NCBI RefSeq assembly: GCF_900497805.2
Contig: NW_020954626.1
Coordinates: 6,145,959-6,209,958, forward strand
Direction: 5' to 3'
DNA: 64,000 nucleotides
Source of the DNA: Vombatus ursinus
Taxonomy: Eukaryota; Chordata; Mammalia; Diprotodontia; Vombatidae
Shown here: in pieces, positions 10,845 through 21,509 of the stretch
Layout: every line of letters begins with the position of its first letter
How positions within the stretch are numbered: position 1 is the stretch's first letter
The notes under the pieces: model-generated
The model's database searches: none
Told to the model about the DNA's origin: nothing
The model's input: the letters and a program-made list of their open reading frames with translations, nothing else
Position numbers and translations under genes: made by a program

Positions 10845-10955
10845 TGTATTGGAAAGAGATCTGAATTAAGAATAAAGATTTCGATTCTTGCCTCTGTCAT
10901 TTTCAGTTTGATTTTAGAAGTTACTTAAGCTACCCATACTATACAAATTATTCTC
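10845..10955 (+). mobile_element. MIR-family SINE, fragment
   Basis: Shows attggaaagagatctgaatt and gattcttgcctctgtcattt, followed by a decayed agttacttaag segment. A weak match. Confidence 0.45.
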
Positions 10956-11037
10956 AAAACCTGAGGAGAGCACACTACCAAAATCTTTTTATGTGACATA
11001 TAGCCAGAATGCCTAAATGAGGGAAGGATAATTGAGT

Positions 11038-11563
11038 GAGTAGCTATGTTCCAACCACTGATGCCGAAGAGGCCAAAGCTGCTCACTTCTATGAAGACCT
11101 ACAACATAGAAATAATACCCAAAAAAGATGTCACATTCATCATAGGGGATTGGAAGGCTAAAGTAGGAAATCAAAAGATAACTGGGATAGCAGGTAAGTT
11201 TGGCATTGGGGTACAAAATAAAGGAGGGCAGATACTAATAACATTTTGTCAGGATAACTCATTGATCATATCAAATGCTCTTTTTCAACAAGCCAAGAGG
11301 CAACTCTACACATGGACATCACCAGATGGTCAATAACAAAATCAGACTGAGTATATGCTTTTCAGTCAAAAGTGGAGAAGCTCTATGTACTCAGTTAAAA
11401 CAAGACCTGGAGCTGACTGTGGCTCAGATCATAAGGTTCTTATTGCAAAATTCAGACTTAAATTGAAGAAAGCAGGGAAACTATCAGACTATTGGTATGA
11501 CTTAAAAAACATTCCTTATGAATATGAAGTAGAGATGATTAATAGGATTTAAGGGAGTAGACC
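11038..11563 (+). mobile_element. RTE (BovB-like) LINE, endonuclease segment
   Basis: The translation gives the C-terminal half of an RTE apurinic-type endonuclease: TDAEEAKAAHFYEDLQH (from about 11059), then DVTFIIGDWKAKVGNQKI, GKFGIGVQNKGGQ and LYTWTSPDGQ, and in a shifted frame SVKTRPGADCGSDHKVLIAK. FIIGDWxAKVG and GSDHxLLIA are the metal-binding and catalytic blocks of this endonuclease, which nicks target DNA. The segment stops before the reverse transcriptase. It lies head-on to an inverted copy of the same region (11565-12493). Confidence 0.85.
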
Positions 11564-11564
11564 T

Positions 11565-12493
11565 TACTGTTAGCAATGCTTTGTAAGGCCCACCTGACTT
11601 CATTTTCCCAGATGCTTGGTTCTAGATCAGTAATCACACTATTGTGGTTATCAGTGGTTATAAGCTCTTTCTTATATAGTTCTGTATAGTCTTGCAACCT
11701 CTTCTTAATTCTTCTACTTCTGTTAAATCTCTACCACTCTTGTCATTTATAATGCCCATTTTTGCATGAAACACTCCCTTAATACCACTAATTTTCTTGA
11801 CGAGAGCTCAACATTTCCATTCTATTGTTTTCTTCTATTTCTTCGCATTATTCATTTAAGAAAGCCTTCTTGTCTCTCTTTCTTGTTCTATGGAATTCAT
11901 CATTCAGTTAGGTATATCTTTCCCTTTCACTTTCTCTCTTTCCTCTGTTATTTTTAAGGCTTCATCAGATAGTAATTTTGTTTTGTTTTGTTTGTGCCCT
12001 TCTTTTTTCTTTGCTCTTCTCTTTCTTTTTTTTTTGTTGCTGCCTCCTATATAATATTGCAAACCTCTGTCCATAGTTCTTCAAGCACTCTACCATAACT
12101 AATTCCTTAAATCTATTCATCACCTCCATTTAATATTCATAAGGGATGTTACTTAGGTCATACCTATAGTCTGATGGTTTTCCTGTTTTCTTTAATTTAA
12201 GTCTAAATTTTGCAATAAGATCATGATCCGGGTCACAGTCAGCTCCAGGTCTTGTTTTAATTGACTGTATAGAGCTTCTCTACCTTTGGCTGCAAAGTGT
12301 GTAACCAGTCAGAGTTTTATATTGACCATCTGGTGATGTCCATGTGTAAAGTCACTTTTTGGGTTGTTGAAAAAGAGTGTTTGCTATAATCAGTGAGTTA
12401 TCTTCACAAAATTTTATTAGTCTCTGCCCTCCTTTATTTTGTAGCCCAATGCCAAACTTACCTGTTATTCTAGTATCTTTTGAGTTTCTCAGA
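11565..12493 (-). mobile_element. RTE LINE, inverted endonuclease-to-linker segment
   Basis: Read on the minus strand from 12493, this repeats the endonuclease text of the plus copy (GKFGIGxQNKGGQ, TWTSPDGQ, KTRPGADCDxDHD). It continues downstream into the linker before the reverse transcriptase, ending close to a WENEVRWALQSIA block near 11585. Identity to the plus copy is roughly 85 percent by eye over about 400 bp. No tail at its 3' side. Confidence 0.8.
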
Positions 12494-12496
12494 AGG

Positions 12497-13012
12497 AAAG
12501 CTTTGTTAAATCTGGCTGGAAAGCATACTAAAAAGCAGCGATATCATCTTTCTGACAAAGGCTTGTATAGTCAAAATTGTGGTTTTTCCAATAGAGCATA
12601 TGACTGTGAGATCTAGATTATAAGGAAAGATGAGTACTCCAGAATTGATACTTTCAAATTATGATGCTGGAAAAGGTTTTTGAGAGTTTCTAGGACAGCA
12701 AGGAGATCAAATCAGTGAATACTTAAAGAAATTAATTCAGACTATTCATTGGAAGGACAAATACTGAAGCTAAAGCTTAAATGCTTTGGTCATATAATAA
12801 GAAGACAGGATTCACTGGAAAACACCCTGAGTTGGGAAAGATTAAAGGCAAAAGGAGAAGGGGATGGCAGATGATGAGATGGATAGATAGTGTCATGGAA
12901 GCAATGAACATGAGCTTGAACAGACTTTAGGAGATAGTGGAGGTTAGAAGGGCCTGGCATTCCATGGTCCATGGGGTCATGAAGAGTTTGACATGACTCA
13001 ACAATAACAATA
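12497..13012 (+). mobile_element. RTE LINE, C-terminal coding end and 3' tail
   Basis: Shows the end of the RTE reverse transcriptase ORF: TKACIVKIVVFP near 12557 (consensus TKxxLVKxxVFP), the KLKxxxFGHxxRR-like block near 12770-12810, and the DGxxDSMxMxLxxLR-like region near 12880-12930. The 3' end is gggtcatgaagagtttgaca then tgactcaacaataacaa. No intact frame. The tail closely resembles the 3' ends of the long SINEs in this window. Confidence 0.82.
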
Positions 13013-13045
13013 ATATAAAATAAACCCACAAAAATCAACTGCATT

Positions 13046-13634
13046 CTCTCTTAGTAGTGGCAAAGAATTGGAAATTGAGGGGATGTCCATTAATTGGGGA
13101 ATGGCTAAACAAGCTGTTGTATATGGTTGTGATGGAATACTACTGTACTTTAAGAAATGATGGGCAGGATATTTTCAGAATTACATGGAAAGACATACAT
13201 GAACTGATGCAAAATGAAATGAGAAGAACCAGGAGAACATTGCACATGGTAACAACAACATTGTATGATGATCTACTATGAATAACTTAGTTATTCTCAG
13301 CAATATAATGATACAAGAAAATTTTATAGGATTTACAATGAAAGGTGCTGTCCATTTCTAGAGAAAGAACTGGCAAAGCCTGAATGCAAATCAAACATAC
13401 TTTTTCTTTACTTTCTTTATTTTTGGGGGGGTTTTTTGTTTGTATTTTCTTTCACAGAATGACTTACATGGAAATGTGTTTTGCATGACTACACATGTGT
13501 AATCTATGTCAAATTGCTTACCTTCTCAATAAGAGGGGGAAGGGGAGAATTTGGAACCAAAATTTGAAAAAAAAAAGTTAAAAATTGTTTTTACATGTAA
13601 TTGAGAAAAAATAAAATATTAAACAAGATTTTAA
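13046..13634 (+). mobile_element. Younger L1 3' end nested in the old L1
   Basis: A 74-codon open frame (13057-13281) encodes the ORF2 C-terminus: AKNWKLRGCPLIGEWLNK, MEYYCTLRND (human L1 has MEYYAAIKND) and HELMQNEMRRTRR. A 3'UTR with gtgttttgcatgactacaca and a short A-rich end follow. The 15-bp repeat aaaatcaactgcatt lies at 13031-13045 and 13635-13649. It is part of the host L1 ORF2 and is the target-site duplication. Confidence 0.88.
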
Positions 13635-13920
13635 AAAATCAACTGCATTTCTATATAACAATAATAAACTCTAAGAAGCAATAATAGAAAAAGAAATCAC
13701 ATTCCAAATCACTAAAAATTTGCAAAAAGTATCTGGGGATTAATCTACTGAAGCACACAAGACAGTTGTATAGATTCAGTTACAAAGAGCTCCTTAAAGA
13801 AATAAAGAACAACTTAAATAATTGGAAGAATATTCCATGCTCATGGTTTGGCTGTGTCAATTTAATAAAAATTACAATCCCAACAAAATTAATTTACATT
13901 TTTAACATTATGTGAAATTA

Positions 13921-14190
13921 CTGAGGCAGTTAGGTGGCACTGTGGATAGAATGCCAGATTTGAAGTCGGAAAGTTTGATCTTCCTGAGTTCAAATCTGGC
14001 CTCAAACACTTACTAGATGTTTGACCCTAGGCAAGTCACATAACCCTGTTTGCCTCTGTTTCTCATCTGTAAAATGAGCTGGAGAAGGAAATGGTGAATC
14101 ACTCCAGTATCTTTGCCAAGAAAACACCAAATTAGATTATAAAGAGTCAGACATGACTGAAACAACTGAATGAAAACAACAACAAAAATT
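13921..14190 (+). mobile_element. tRNA-derived SINE with RTE-like tail, inside the old L1
   Basis: Head gaggcagttaggtggcac, gagttcaaatctggcctc, core and ggagaaggaaatggtgaatc, tail agtcagacatgactgaaaca and (caa)n. Flanked by aaattac at both ends (13914-13920 and about 14190), a likely short target-site duplication. Confidence 0.85.
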
Positions 14191-14911
14191 AAATTACCTA
14201 ATGCATACTTTAGATATTAATAAAAAGTAAATAAATTGATAAAATAATAACAAAATTTATTTAGTAAAACAAAAAATCTAAAATATCAAGGGAACATGAT
14301 CAAGGGAAAAGAGGTTGGGACAAAGGGGGAATATAGCACTTAAGACCTCAAGCTATATTATAAAGCAGCAGTCATAAAAATTATCTGGTATTGTTTTAAA
14401 AATAGAGAGGTAGATCAATGGTACAGAATAAACAAAGGAGAATCAGAAACAATAGAATGTAATAACTCAGTGTTTGATAAATCAGAAAACATAAAAAAAT
14501 TAGGAAAATCCCTATTTCAAAAAAAAAAAAACACTGCTGGGAAAATCAGATAGCAGTGTAGCAGAAATTGGCCTTAGACCAACACCTTATTCTATATTCC
14601 ACAATAAATTCTAAATGGATGTGACCTTAATATTAAAGATTATATTAGATCATATTAGAAGAGAAGTATATCACATACCTCTCATTTCCTCCATTGGGTA
14701 GGATATGTATCCTTAAACAAACAGGGATATGGGCAATTACAAAAGATAAAATAGGTAACTTTGGTTGTATAAAAGTGAAAAGCTTCTGCACAGACAAAAA
14801 AGACAATGAAGTCAAAGAAGGACAGATAGTTGTCAAAAGATATGAACAAATAGATCTCAAAAGAAGAATTGCAAATTATTAACAACCACATGAAAAAAAA
14901 TACTCCAAATC

Positions 14912-15148
14912 AGAGTATTCTCCAAAATATAGCTTCAAATACTCCAAACACAGCTGGCAGCACTTTCAAATGCTGCCCAAACCAGATTAAAACATAATTG
15001 GGAAATATTTAATAAATTAAATAAAAATACAATAGAACATAGATAATGTTAATATGAGATTTTCTAAGTTGATATGTCACCCACAGGGTTCTTTCTGTCT
15101 GGTTTAAGGGCCTCCATCTCTTTTTGAGTTTGATATCACAGCTGCAAA
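14912..15148 (-). mobile_element. Probable hAT-type non-autonomous DNA transposon
   Basis: This block is missing from the parallel L1 text at 8897-8925, so it is an insertion into the L1. Read on the minus strand it starts cagctgtgatatcaaactca and contains acattatctatgttctattg and a tttcccaattatg block. That resembles hAT MITEs whose end reads CAGTGGTGTCAAACTC. The ends are decayed and I cannot define an 8-bp target duplication. Confidence 0.45.
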
Positions 15149-16024
15149 CCACTAATAATAAGAGAAATACAAATAAAAAAACCCTAAGTTTTTATCTTAC
15201 ACCCTAAAAACTGGCAATGACAAAAAAGTCAATGTTGGAGGACTTACAAGATGATAGGCACACTAATGCATTGTTTGTGGAGCTGTGAACTGGTACAATC
15301 ATTTTTTAAAGCAATGTAGAATTATGCAAATAAAATTACTAAAATATCCATACTGTTTAACTCAGAGATTCCATTACTGGGCTTATACTTGAAGGAAGCC
15401 GTTAATAAAAAGAATGTGCCCATATACACCAACGCACATACAGCAAACTTTTTATAATAACAAAAAGCTGGAAAAATGTAGGTACCCATTGATTGGGAAA
15501 TGACTATAGAAATTTTGGTAGATGCATGTAACGGAATATTACTGTGCTGTAAGAAATAATGAATGTGATGAAAACAGATAAGCATGGGAAGATCTATGTA
15601 TACTGTAAACAGAGTGAAATAATCACAGCTGGGAAAAACCCCAAAATACCCAATGACAGCAATACAAACAGAAAGAACAACCATGCACACAAAAATTAAA
15701 AGAAAATGCAGCAAAATTCTAAAGATCAAGCAGGACTCAAATGAAGAAATATGAAAGGACACACCCAACCCACTGTCTCATCAGATAGAAAGACCACAGG
15801 TGTTACACATTGCACATATTTTGAGACTTTTTCAATGTATTTATTGAATATGTTTGTTTTTTCTTCTTTTTCTTTGACTTTAAAGAATACTACTTGTGAT
15901 ATGAGAGGGCTCTCTGGGAGAGTGAATTGAAGGGGGAGGTTTACTGGAGGAATTTATAGTGATGTAAAAAAAAAAACTTCAACAAAATCTTATTTGAAAA
16001 ACTGGAAAAAAAGTCTCTTAAGGT

Positions 16025-16115
16025 CTCTAGGCCTTATTTTTATCATATGTCAAGCAGAAGGATTATTCCAGACAATTTCTAAGTCCTTTGCCATTCTAAA
16101 ATTCTAAGATTCTGC
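16025..16115 (+). mobile_element. MIR-family SINE, 3' fragment
   Basis: Weak match: tctaggccttatttttatca, then gattattccagacaatttct and a repeated attctaa motif. Typical of the 3' part of MIR-type SINEs in this window. Confidence 0.4.
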
Positions 16116-16119
16116 CCAT

Positions 16120-16744
16120 TGTCATGACATTCATGAAGTGTGTGTGATGTATATGTACATATACACATATAAATTTACTATATTACCTTATATTCGATTT
16201 GTGATTTGGTCCACTACCAGAAAATAAAATTTCAGATCATAGATGTTTTCAGTCGTATCTTCCAATATTCCAACAGGTTTCAAAGCAATCTGTTAGAAGT
16301 GAGAGGTTAGAATTGTCTTACTATATTGGATAAATGTAGTTTACAGAATTCTCTAGTTATACTATAAGCATCATCTTACTTGTTCACCTAAAAACCACAG
16401 AATGAACAACAACCCCTCATAAAAACTATTGAAAGATTGAATTTTCTTTCTAATTCTTTTTTGAGAGGCCTAAATTTCATAAAGGTCATTTGAAAGGAGA
16501 ATGACCTTAGAAGAGAAATAAAATTGTTTTAAAGAAAGAACCTCAGGGACGTCATTTTCTCATATTTTCATAGCTGAACTCTAAGGACATCGCTGAGCAA
16601 TTTCATAAAATTTCTATAATAGATATGGTATAAAGATATGGGGTAGGAAAATGAAATAAAAGCCCCTCAGGAAACTCAATTTTCCCTTAGGAAAAGTACC
16701 TCTCTCCTTACCCTTTCTCCATTCATATTGTCTTCTGTATGTAA
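16120..16744. other. No recognised feature
   Basis: AT-rich unique-looking DNA. No coding frame or repeat that I can support. Confidence 0.5.
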
Positions 16745-16975
16745 GTAATAACTAGCACTTAGATGTCATGTTAAGTTTTTAAAACTCTTTATATAACATC
16801 CGCATAATATAAGAAACAGAAATATCATTCACATTTTACAAATGAAGAAACTGGGGCACTGAGTGGTTAACTGATTTGCCCATGGTCACATAATTAATGT
16901 TTCAGGAAGAATTCAGACACAGCTCTCCTAATTCCAAGCCCCATGTTCTAATCATTATGACACATGGCCACTGAG
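16745..16975 (-). mobile_element. MIR-family SINE
   Basis: Minus-strand MIR: attcacattttacaaatgaa, gaaactggggcactgagtgg and gcccatggtcacataattaa, with the reversed head near 16960. Confidence 0.7.
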
Positions 16976-17008
16976 GAAACTAGGTTGTACAATTAATTGG
17001 AGGTTCAT

Positions 17009-17290
17009 GCAGGTAGGTGGCACAATGGATAGAGCACTTGGCTTAGAATCAGAAAGACTCATCTTCCTGAGTTCAAATCTGGCCTCAGATACTTACTAGC
17101 TGTGTGATCCCGGATGAGTCACTTAATCCCTGTTTGCCTCAGTTCCTCACCTGTAAAATGAACTAGAGAAGGAAACGGCAAATCACTCCAGTATCTTTGC
17201 CAAAAAACAAAACAAAACAAAACAAAACCTTTCAAGAGGGATCACAAATAGTCAGACACAACTGAACTGAAACATGACTAACCACTGACA
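17009..17290 (+). mobile_element. tRNA-derived SINE with RTE-like tail
   Basis: Starts with gtaggtggcacaatggatag, has gagttcaaatctggcctcag, and ends with agtcagacacaactgaac. An internal (aaaac)n expansion lies near 17205-17225, and the tail repeats irregularly to about 17290. Confidence 0.85.
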
Positions 17291-17299
17291 ACTACAAAA

Positions 17300-17515
17300 G
17301 TTATGCAAGGAAGACAGTATGGTGCAATGGAAAGAGTACTATATGTGGAATCCAAGGACTTGAGTTCAAATCAAGGCTCTATTAACTGTGTCACCTATGG
17401 GACCTTAACAGATCACTTCATTTCTCTGGGCCTCACTTTCCTTATTTGAAATATACTATATTTGACTAAATGACCTTTAGGGCTCCTTCCCCTGGCTCTA
17501 GATTTATGACTTTAA
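17300..17515 (+). mobile_element. MIR-family SINE
   Basis: tRNA-like head agtatggtgcaatggaaaga, then gagttcaaatcaaggctcta, ctgggcctcactttccttat and a diverged 3' end. Nearly full length but old. Confidence 0.65.
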
Positions 17516-17589
17516 TCCTACTAACCCAATATTTCTCTGAAATTAAACTATGCAGTTTCCTAGTTGAAATTTACTACTGACCTGAAGCC

Positions 17590-17910
17590 ATCCTTGCCAA
17601 TCAACTAATATTCATTAAGCGCCTACTACAAATAAGAGCAAGACATATAAAGAAAAGCAAAAAAAAACCTATAAACAAAAGAACAGTCCTCAATCTCAAG
17701 GAGTTCACAGTTTAATAGGGGAGACAACATGCAAATAACGATGTACAAACAAGATATGTATGAGACAAATTTGGAGAAGAGAAGGCACTAAGATTAGGGA
17801 GGAATGGAAGTGGCTTCTTACAGAAAGTAGGACTTCAGCAGAGACTTTTAGGTAGCTAGGGAAGTCAGGAGGTAGATATAAGGAGTGGGAGTGAAACAGG
17901 CAGCACCCTG
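17590..17910 (-). mobile_element. L2-like LINE, inverted
   Basis: Contains attcattaagcgcctactac, caaggagttcacagtttaat, aggggagacaacatgcaaat and gacttcagcagagacttt, which match the same inverted L2-type text as 10130-10790 and 50960-51355. Confidence 0.6.
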
Positions 17911-17911
17911 A

Positions 17912-18005
17912 TGGCAAAAACTGTATTTTTGCCTCTTTTTACATCCCTAGCACTTAAAACAGTGCCTGGCACATAGTAGATACAATAAATGTTTATTACC
18001 TGACT
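17912..18005 (+). mobile_element. L2/THER-like 3' tail
   Basis: Shows cagtgcctggcacatagtag followed by acaataaatgtttattacc. Short 5'-truncated copy next to an inverted L2. Confidence 0.55.
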
Positions 18006-18299
18006 GAAAATGCTTGGAATTGGGAGATAGTAGGCTTTCTATGCTGTTTTGTCAAGTTGAGGTTTTTAATAATGTGAATATTTCTTTGTTTTCTAGTTTT
18101 CTATGTGTTATGTTACACCATTTAATAATAAGCTTCTTAACGGCAGAATCTGTGCACCTTCTATCTTTTGTGCTTTCTGGATGGACTGTTGTTACTCTTT
18201 AAGGAGAAGCCGATCAATAAGAGGTTGTTGAATAAAGTAGGTTATGTACGGGCTCATAAAACAAGGTAGAAGTTGTGTTAGAGATTATATATCTGGTTG

Positions 18300-18412
18300 A
18301 TTCTTCTCCTATAATAAACGAGAACATTATGGCCCAGAAAGATTAAGTGATTTGCCTGAGGACACATAGTAAATTATTAGCAAAGCTGAGACTAGAACTC
18401 TCAATCCGATGA
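18300..18412 (-). mobile_element. MIR-family SINE, fragment
   Basis: Minus-strand core: ggcccagaaagattaagtga, tttgcctgaggacacatagt and gagactagaactct. Confidence 0.55.
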
Positions 18413-18496
18413 CTTTCCTTTCATTAATTTACTTAGGTTTAGAATATAATCATGGTTATGTGCTCATAAGAGAAAGGAGATCACTAATAATCCACA

Positions 18497-18749
18497 AGGG
18501 ACAGCTAGATGGCACAGTGGATAGAGTGCAGGGCCTAGAGTCAAGAAGTATAGAGTTCAACTATGGCCTTGGACACTTACTAGTTGTGTGACCCTGGGCA
18601 AGTCACTTAACCTGGTTTGCCTCAGTTTCCTCAATCTGTAAAATTAATTAGAAAAAGAAATGGTAAGCCACTCTAGTATCTTCGCCAAGAAAAGCACAAA
18701 TGGGGTCACAAAGAGTCAGATAAGGCCAAAAAATGACTCAACAACAAAA
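18497..18749 (+). mobile_element. tRNA-derived SINE with RTE-like tail
   Basis: Head gggacagctagatggcacag, body with cttggacacttactagttgt, tail ggggtcacaaagagtcagat and actcaacaac. Followed directly by a second copy of its own 3' half. Confidence 0.88.
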
Positions 18750-18857
18750 AAAAATGAGCTAGAAAAGGAAATGGCAAACCATTCTAATATCTTTGCCAAG
18801 AAAACCTCAAATGGGGTTATGCAGAATCAAATACAAGTGAAACAAGTGAATAAATAA
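18750..18857 (+). mobile_element. Extra 3' half of the same SINE type
   Basis: Starts after an A-run with atgagctagaaaaggaaatg and repeats the ctaatatctttgccaagaaa and aatggggttatgcagaatca parts. It makes a head-less partial dimer with the SINE at 18497-18749. Either a second truncated insertion or a dimeric transcript. Confidence 0.75.
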
Positions 18858-18994
18858 TCCACAAAGTGAATAATATGTTAATAGATAATGAAGAGTTAAA
18901 TAAGTAAAAACATAACTTCTCTGATTTTAATTTGGCCTGAAAAATACCCCATGAACTTGAATTTAAATATTTTTTTAAATGGGAAAAGATTTAA

Positions 18995-19100
18995 GTGATA
19001 ATACCTTACATTTATATAACCTTGAAGGTTATAGAACCTTTTCACCAACATTTGATCCTCACATCAGTTCTATGAGATGCAATGCAACTGCTATAACCTC
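18995..19100 (-). mobile_element. MIR-family SINE, 3' fragment
   Basis: Shows ataccttacatttatataac, then ttgatcctcacatcagttct, the reversed MIR 3' region. Weak. Confidence 0.45.
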
Positions 19101-19254
19101 TCTTACATTCACAACATGTTCCTCCTAAGAAAATTTAGTTCAGAAACTAAATTTATAGCATAAGGCTGCTTGGTGAACAAAGACTCAAGGTAAAACGAGT
19201 TGGTTTCTTTTCATTAATAACATTGAGTCGTGTTGACTGACATACCCACTGCTA

Positions 19255-19395
19255 CTATTAATCAATCAATAAGCATCCATTAAGAGCCTACTATGTCCCA
19301 AGCATTGTGCTAGGCACCAGGGATACAAAGATGAATGTGAAAACAGCCTCTAACCTCAAAGAATTTACATTCTACCAGGGAAGACAGTTTTATTG
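19255..19395 (-). mobile_element. L2-like LINE, inverted 3' end
   Basis: Shows atcaatcaataagcatccat, tgtgctaggcaccagggata and tctaccagggaagacagttt. Reverse of the L2 3' end. Confidence 0.65.
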
Positions 19396-19399
19396 GCTA

Positions 19400-20060
19400 C
19401 GACAATTGCAAAAAAATATCATTGCTGGGCCATGATCATGTAAAGAAGAACACAAAAAAGAGAAAAGACAGCATGAAATTAAATCTGACAAGACATGTCT
19501 GCTTGGTTTGCCACAACCTGAATGTGTTGGTTTGTGTGTGAGGCTACTGAGTAAGAACAATTAAAGGTTACAGCCCCAGAAAGAAAGCCTCCCCTTACTA
19601 GTTCTAGATAAAGCATAATTCTAATGCAGAATTCCCTTCTCTGAATAAAAGAGCAGTTTACAGTACATACAAAGTGATAAAGGAATCTGTCCTGTGTGTA
19701 ACATGAAAAGAAAAATATTCTGTATATAGGTATATGCAGAAAAACCTATGAAATAAATTCAAAGTAGCTTAGGAAAGGAGGGAGTTAGCAGTTGGAAGGA
19801 TCAGTAGAATTGATTGCTTGAACTGAGTTTTCAAAGAAATGAGATCCTACAAAGCAGGGATGAGGAAGGCCAAAGTCTAAGTCCCTATTGTGAGCTGGTC
19901 AGCTACCTCTTTGCCCCCACCCCTATTGCAGAGGTGCTCTCACCAATTCTTACCTTTTTGTAGACATATTAAGAGCTCTCCTAGGATACCATGCTGTCAC
20001 ATAAAAAAAAAAAAAAAACACAGGCTTGAGACTAAGAGAAATGATCTCCCCATTCAAGAC
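19400..20060. other. No recognised feature; poly(A) run
   Basis: Unique-looking DNA with an A-run at 20003-20018. No supportable gene. Confidence 0.45.
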
Positions 20061-20064
20061 CTGG

Positions 20065-20195
20065 CTCCTTTTGTGTGTTACCTTTCTCCATTAGACTGTA
20101 AGATTGTGGAGGGCAGAGATTTTCTTTCTTTTTTCTTATTTGCATACTCAGTGTCTACTACATAATTGGTACTTAATAGTTTATTGAATTGAACG
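20065..20195 (+). mobile_element. L2 LINE, 3' end
   Basis: Shows tagactgtaagattgtggag, ggcagagattttc and ttggtacttaatagtttatt. Decayed L2 tail. Confidence 0.55.
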
Positions 20196-20199
20196 AAAA

Positions 20200-21065
20200 T
20201 GTTATGAACAGGTTTGCTTACATTTGGATTAAGCAATAATATTATTATTATTTACAACTAATTATTCTTTAGATTTGTGTGAGACCTTTAGTCTTATAGG
20301 TAACCCATTAACACATTATTCATTCTGGAGCTAGAAAATCTCCCTTATTTTATGTTGATGTGTCAGACTCAACTTATTTGCATGACCTTGTTTCTACTTT
20401 AAGGGGTGCCTCCTGTGAGGGGTTTGTAGCCCTCAATCCATTGACTATAAAAGAGTACTTCATCTCTGTTAACTGCACATTTTGTACAGGATAAGAACTG
20501 AAGTCAATATGCTAACAAGCCCTTGTCCTTGTGATGGAAGTCACCATTGATCAATTAAGCGGATGTTCTTTCCAACACTAAGTATGGCCGTTCCACGGTT
20601 ACTTAATTTCCATTAAGAGAGAAAAAGGAAACAAAAAGTTTCTCCACTTCCCCCTTTTTCTGACTCCATCTGTTCTTCCCTATTGACTTTGTTCTGAGGG
20701 TCATGTTAAGCCTGAATGACTCACAAAAGGGTCTGATTTAAAATCCCAAGTGACATTTACTTTAAGGAACTCCTTAGCTTGAGTCTGGTGCTTATTATTA
20801 GGTCTCTCTGGATTCATTTTCTGAGAATGGCAGGCTACCATGGCATCAGAGGTTGGATATCCATCCAAGTGTCTTTTTCAGGCTATCAGGAGACCATCAT
20901 TTATCATGTCGATAGGCATTTAAACTTTTCCTTGGCTTCCTAAGCAGTCCAAATGAAAAAGCATTGTGAGAATAACCTTCAAAGTAGCTACCCGCAAATA
21001 CTCAGCACAATTCTGGTGATCCCAAGGTCATTTTTATTTAGATCAAATATCCCCAACTGATCAAC
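20200..21065. other. No recognised feature
   Basis: Unique-looking DNA. A tataaaag at about 20446-20453 is not enough to call a promoter. Confidence 0.45.
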
Positions 21066-21069
21066 CATT

Positions 21070-21260
21070 CAAAACATGCCAACTCGCATCTCCATGCCTT
21101 TGCATAGATGTCCCTTAAGTACATTCTCTCCTCACCTCTGCCTCTTAGAATCCCTAGCTTCCCTCACATCTCTGCCCAAATGTTCCCATCAGAGGCCTTT
21201 CCTGATCACCCCAGTTACTAGTACATTCCCCTGTCCTCTGAAATTACATGTATTTTGCTT
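21070..21260 (+). mobile_element. L2 LINE, internal 3' segment
   Basis: Shows ctccatgcctttgcatagat, ctcttagaatccctagcttc and cagaggcctttcctgatcac, the usual L2 order. The final tail is missing. Confidence 0.7.
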
Positions 21261-21264
21261 GCAA

Positions 21265-21375
21265 GGCATAGAACCTGACTTAGTGGATACCAGAGAATAT
21301 GAAGTAGGTTCACGTTCTGCCTCTCACATGTGTTGACTACATGACCTTGGTTAAGTCACTTAATCTCTATGCTCA
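21265..21375 (+). mobile_element. MIR-family SINE, fragment
   Basis: Shows gttcacgttctgcctctcac and catgaccttggttaagtcac, then aatctctatg. Central MIR region only. Confidence 0.5.
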
Positions 21376-21478
21376 AAAAACAATAGGTTTTTAGAGTAGG
21401 TGCCAAGCTGTATTGGTAGAGGCAGTTCTATCACAAGCCCCATACACTGATGAAATTACCAGTCTGGTTTGGGGGAAA

Positions 21479-21506
21479 ACACACACATACACACACACAC
21501 ACAAAC
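21479..21506. repeat. (CA)n microsatellite
   Basis: About 13 CA units with two interruptions. Confidence 0.85.
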
Positions 21507-21509
21507 AGT

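Larger units (their letters stand above)
13013..15990 (+). mobile_element. Old L1 LINE, ORF2 3' half and 3'UTR, with three nested insertions
   Basis: Decayed L1 ORF2 text can be followed in order. It runs from a PxKSTAFLYNN-like block at 13025-13660, through the tggtacagaataaacaaagg region near 14420 and agtgaaaagcttctgcacag near 14776, to ggaatattactgtgctgtaa near 15533, then a 3'UTR ending near 15990. It is interrupted by a younger L1 3' end (13046-13634), a SINE (13921-14190) and a probable hAT copy (14912-15148). Many stops and indels. Confidence 0.8.

Noticed and set aside
15322-15768. 148-codon minus-strand open frame, the longest that is not on the sense strand of a LINE
   Set aside because: It is antisense to an old L1 ORF2 3' end and is rich in hydrophobic residues because L1 is A-rich. 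No gene features.
20400-20480. tataaaag with nearby GC-richer text as a promoter
   Set aside because: A single TATA-like word in AT-rich DNA without a gene behind it.
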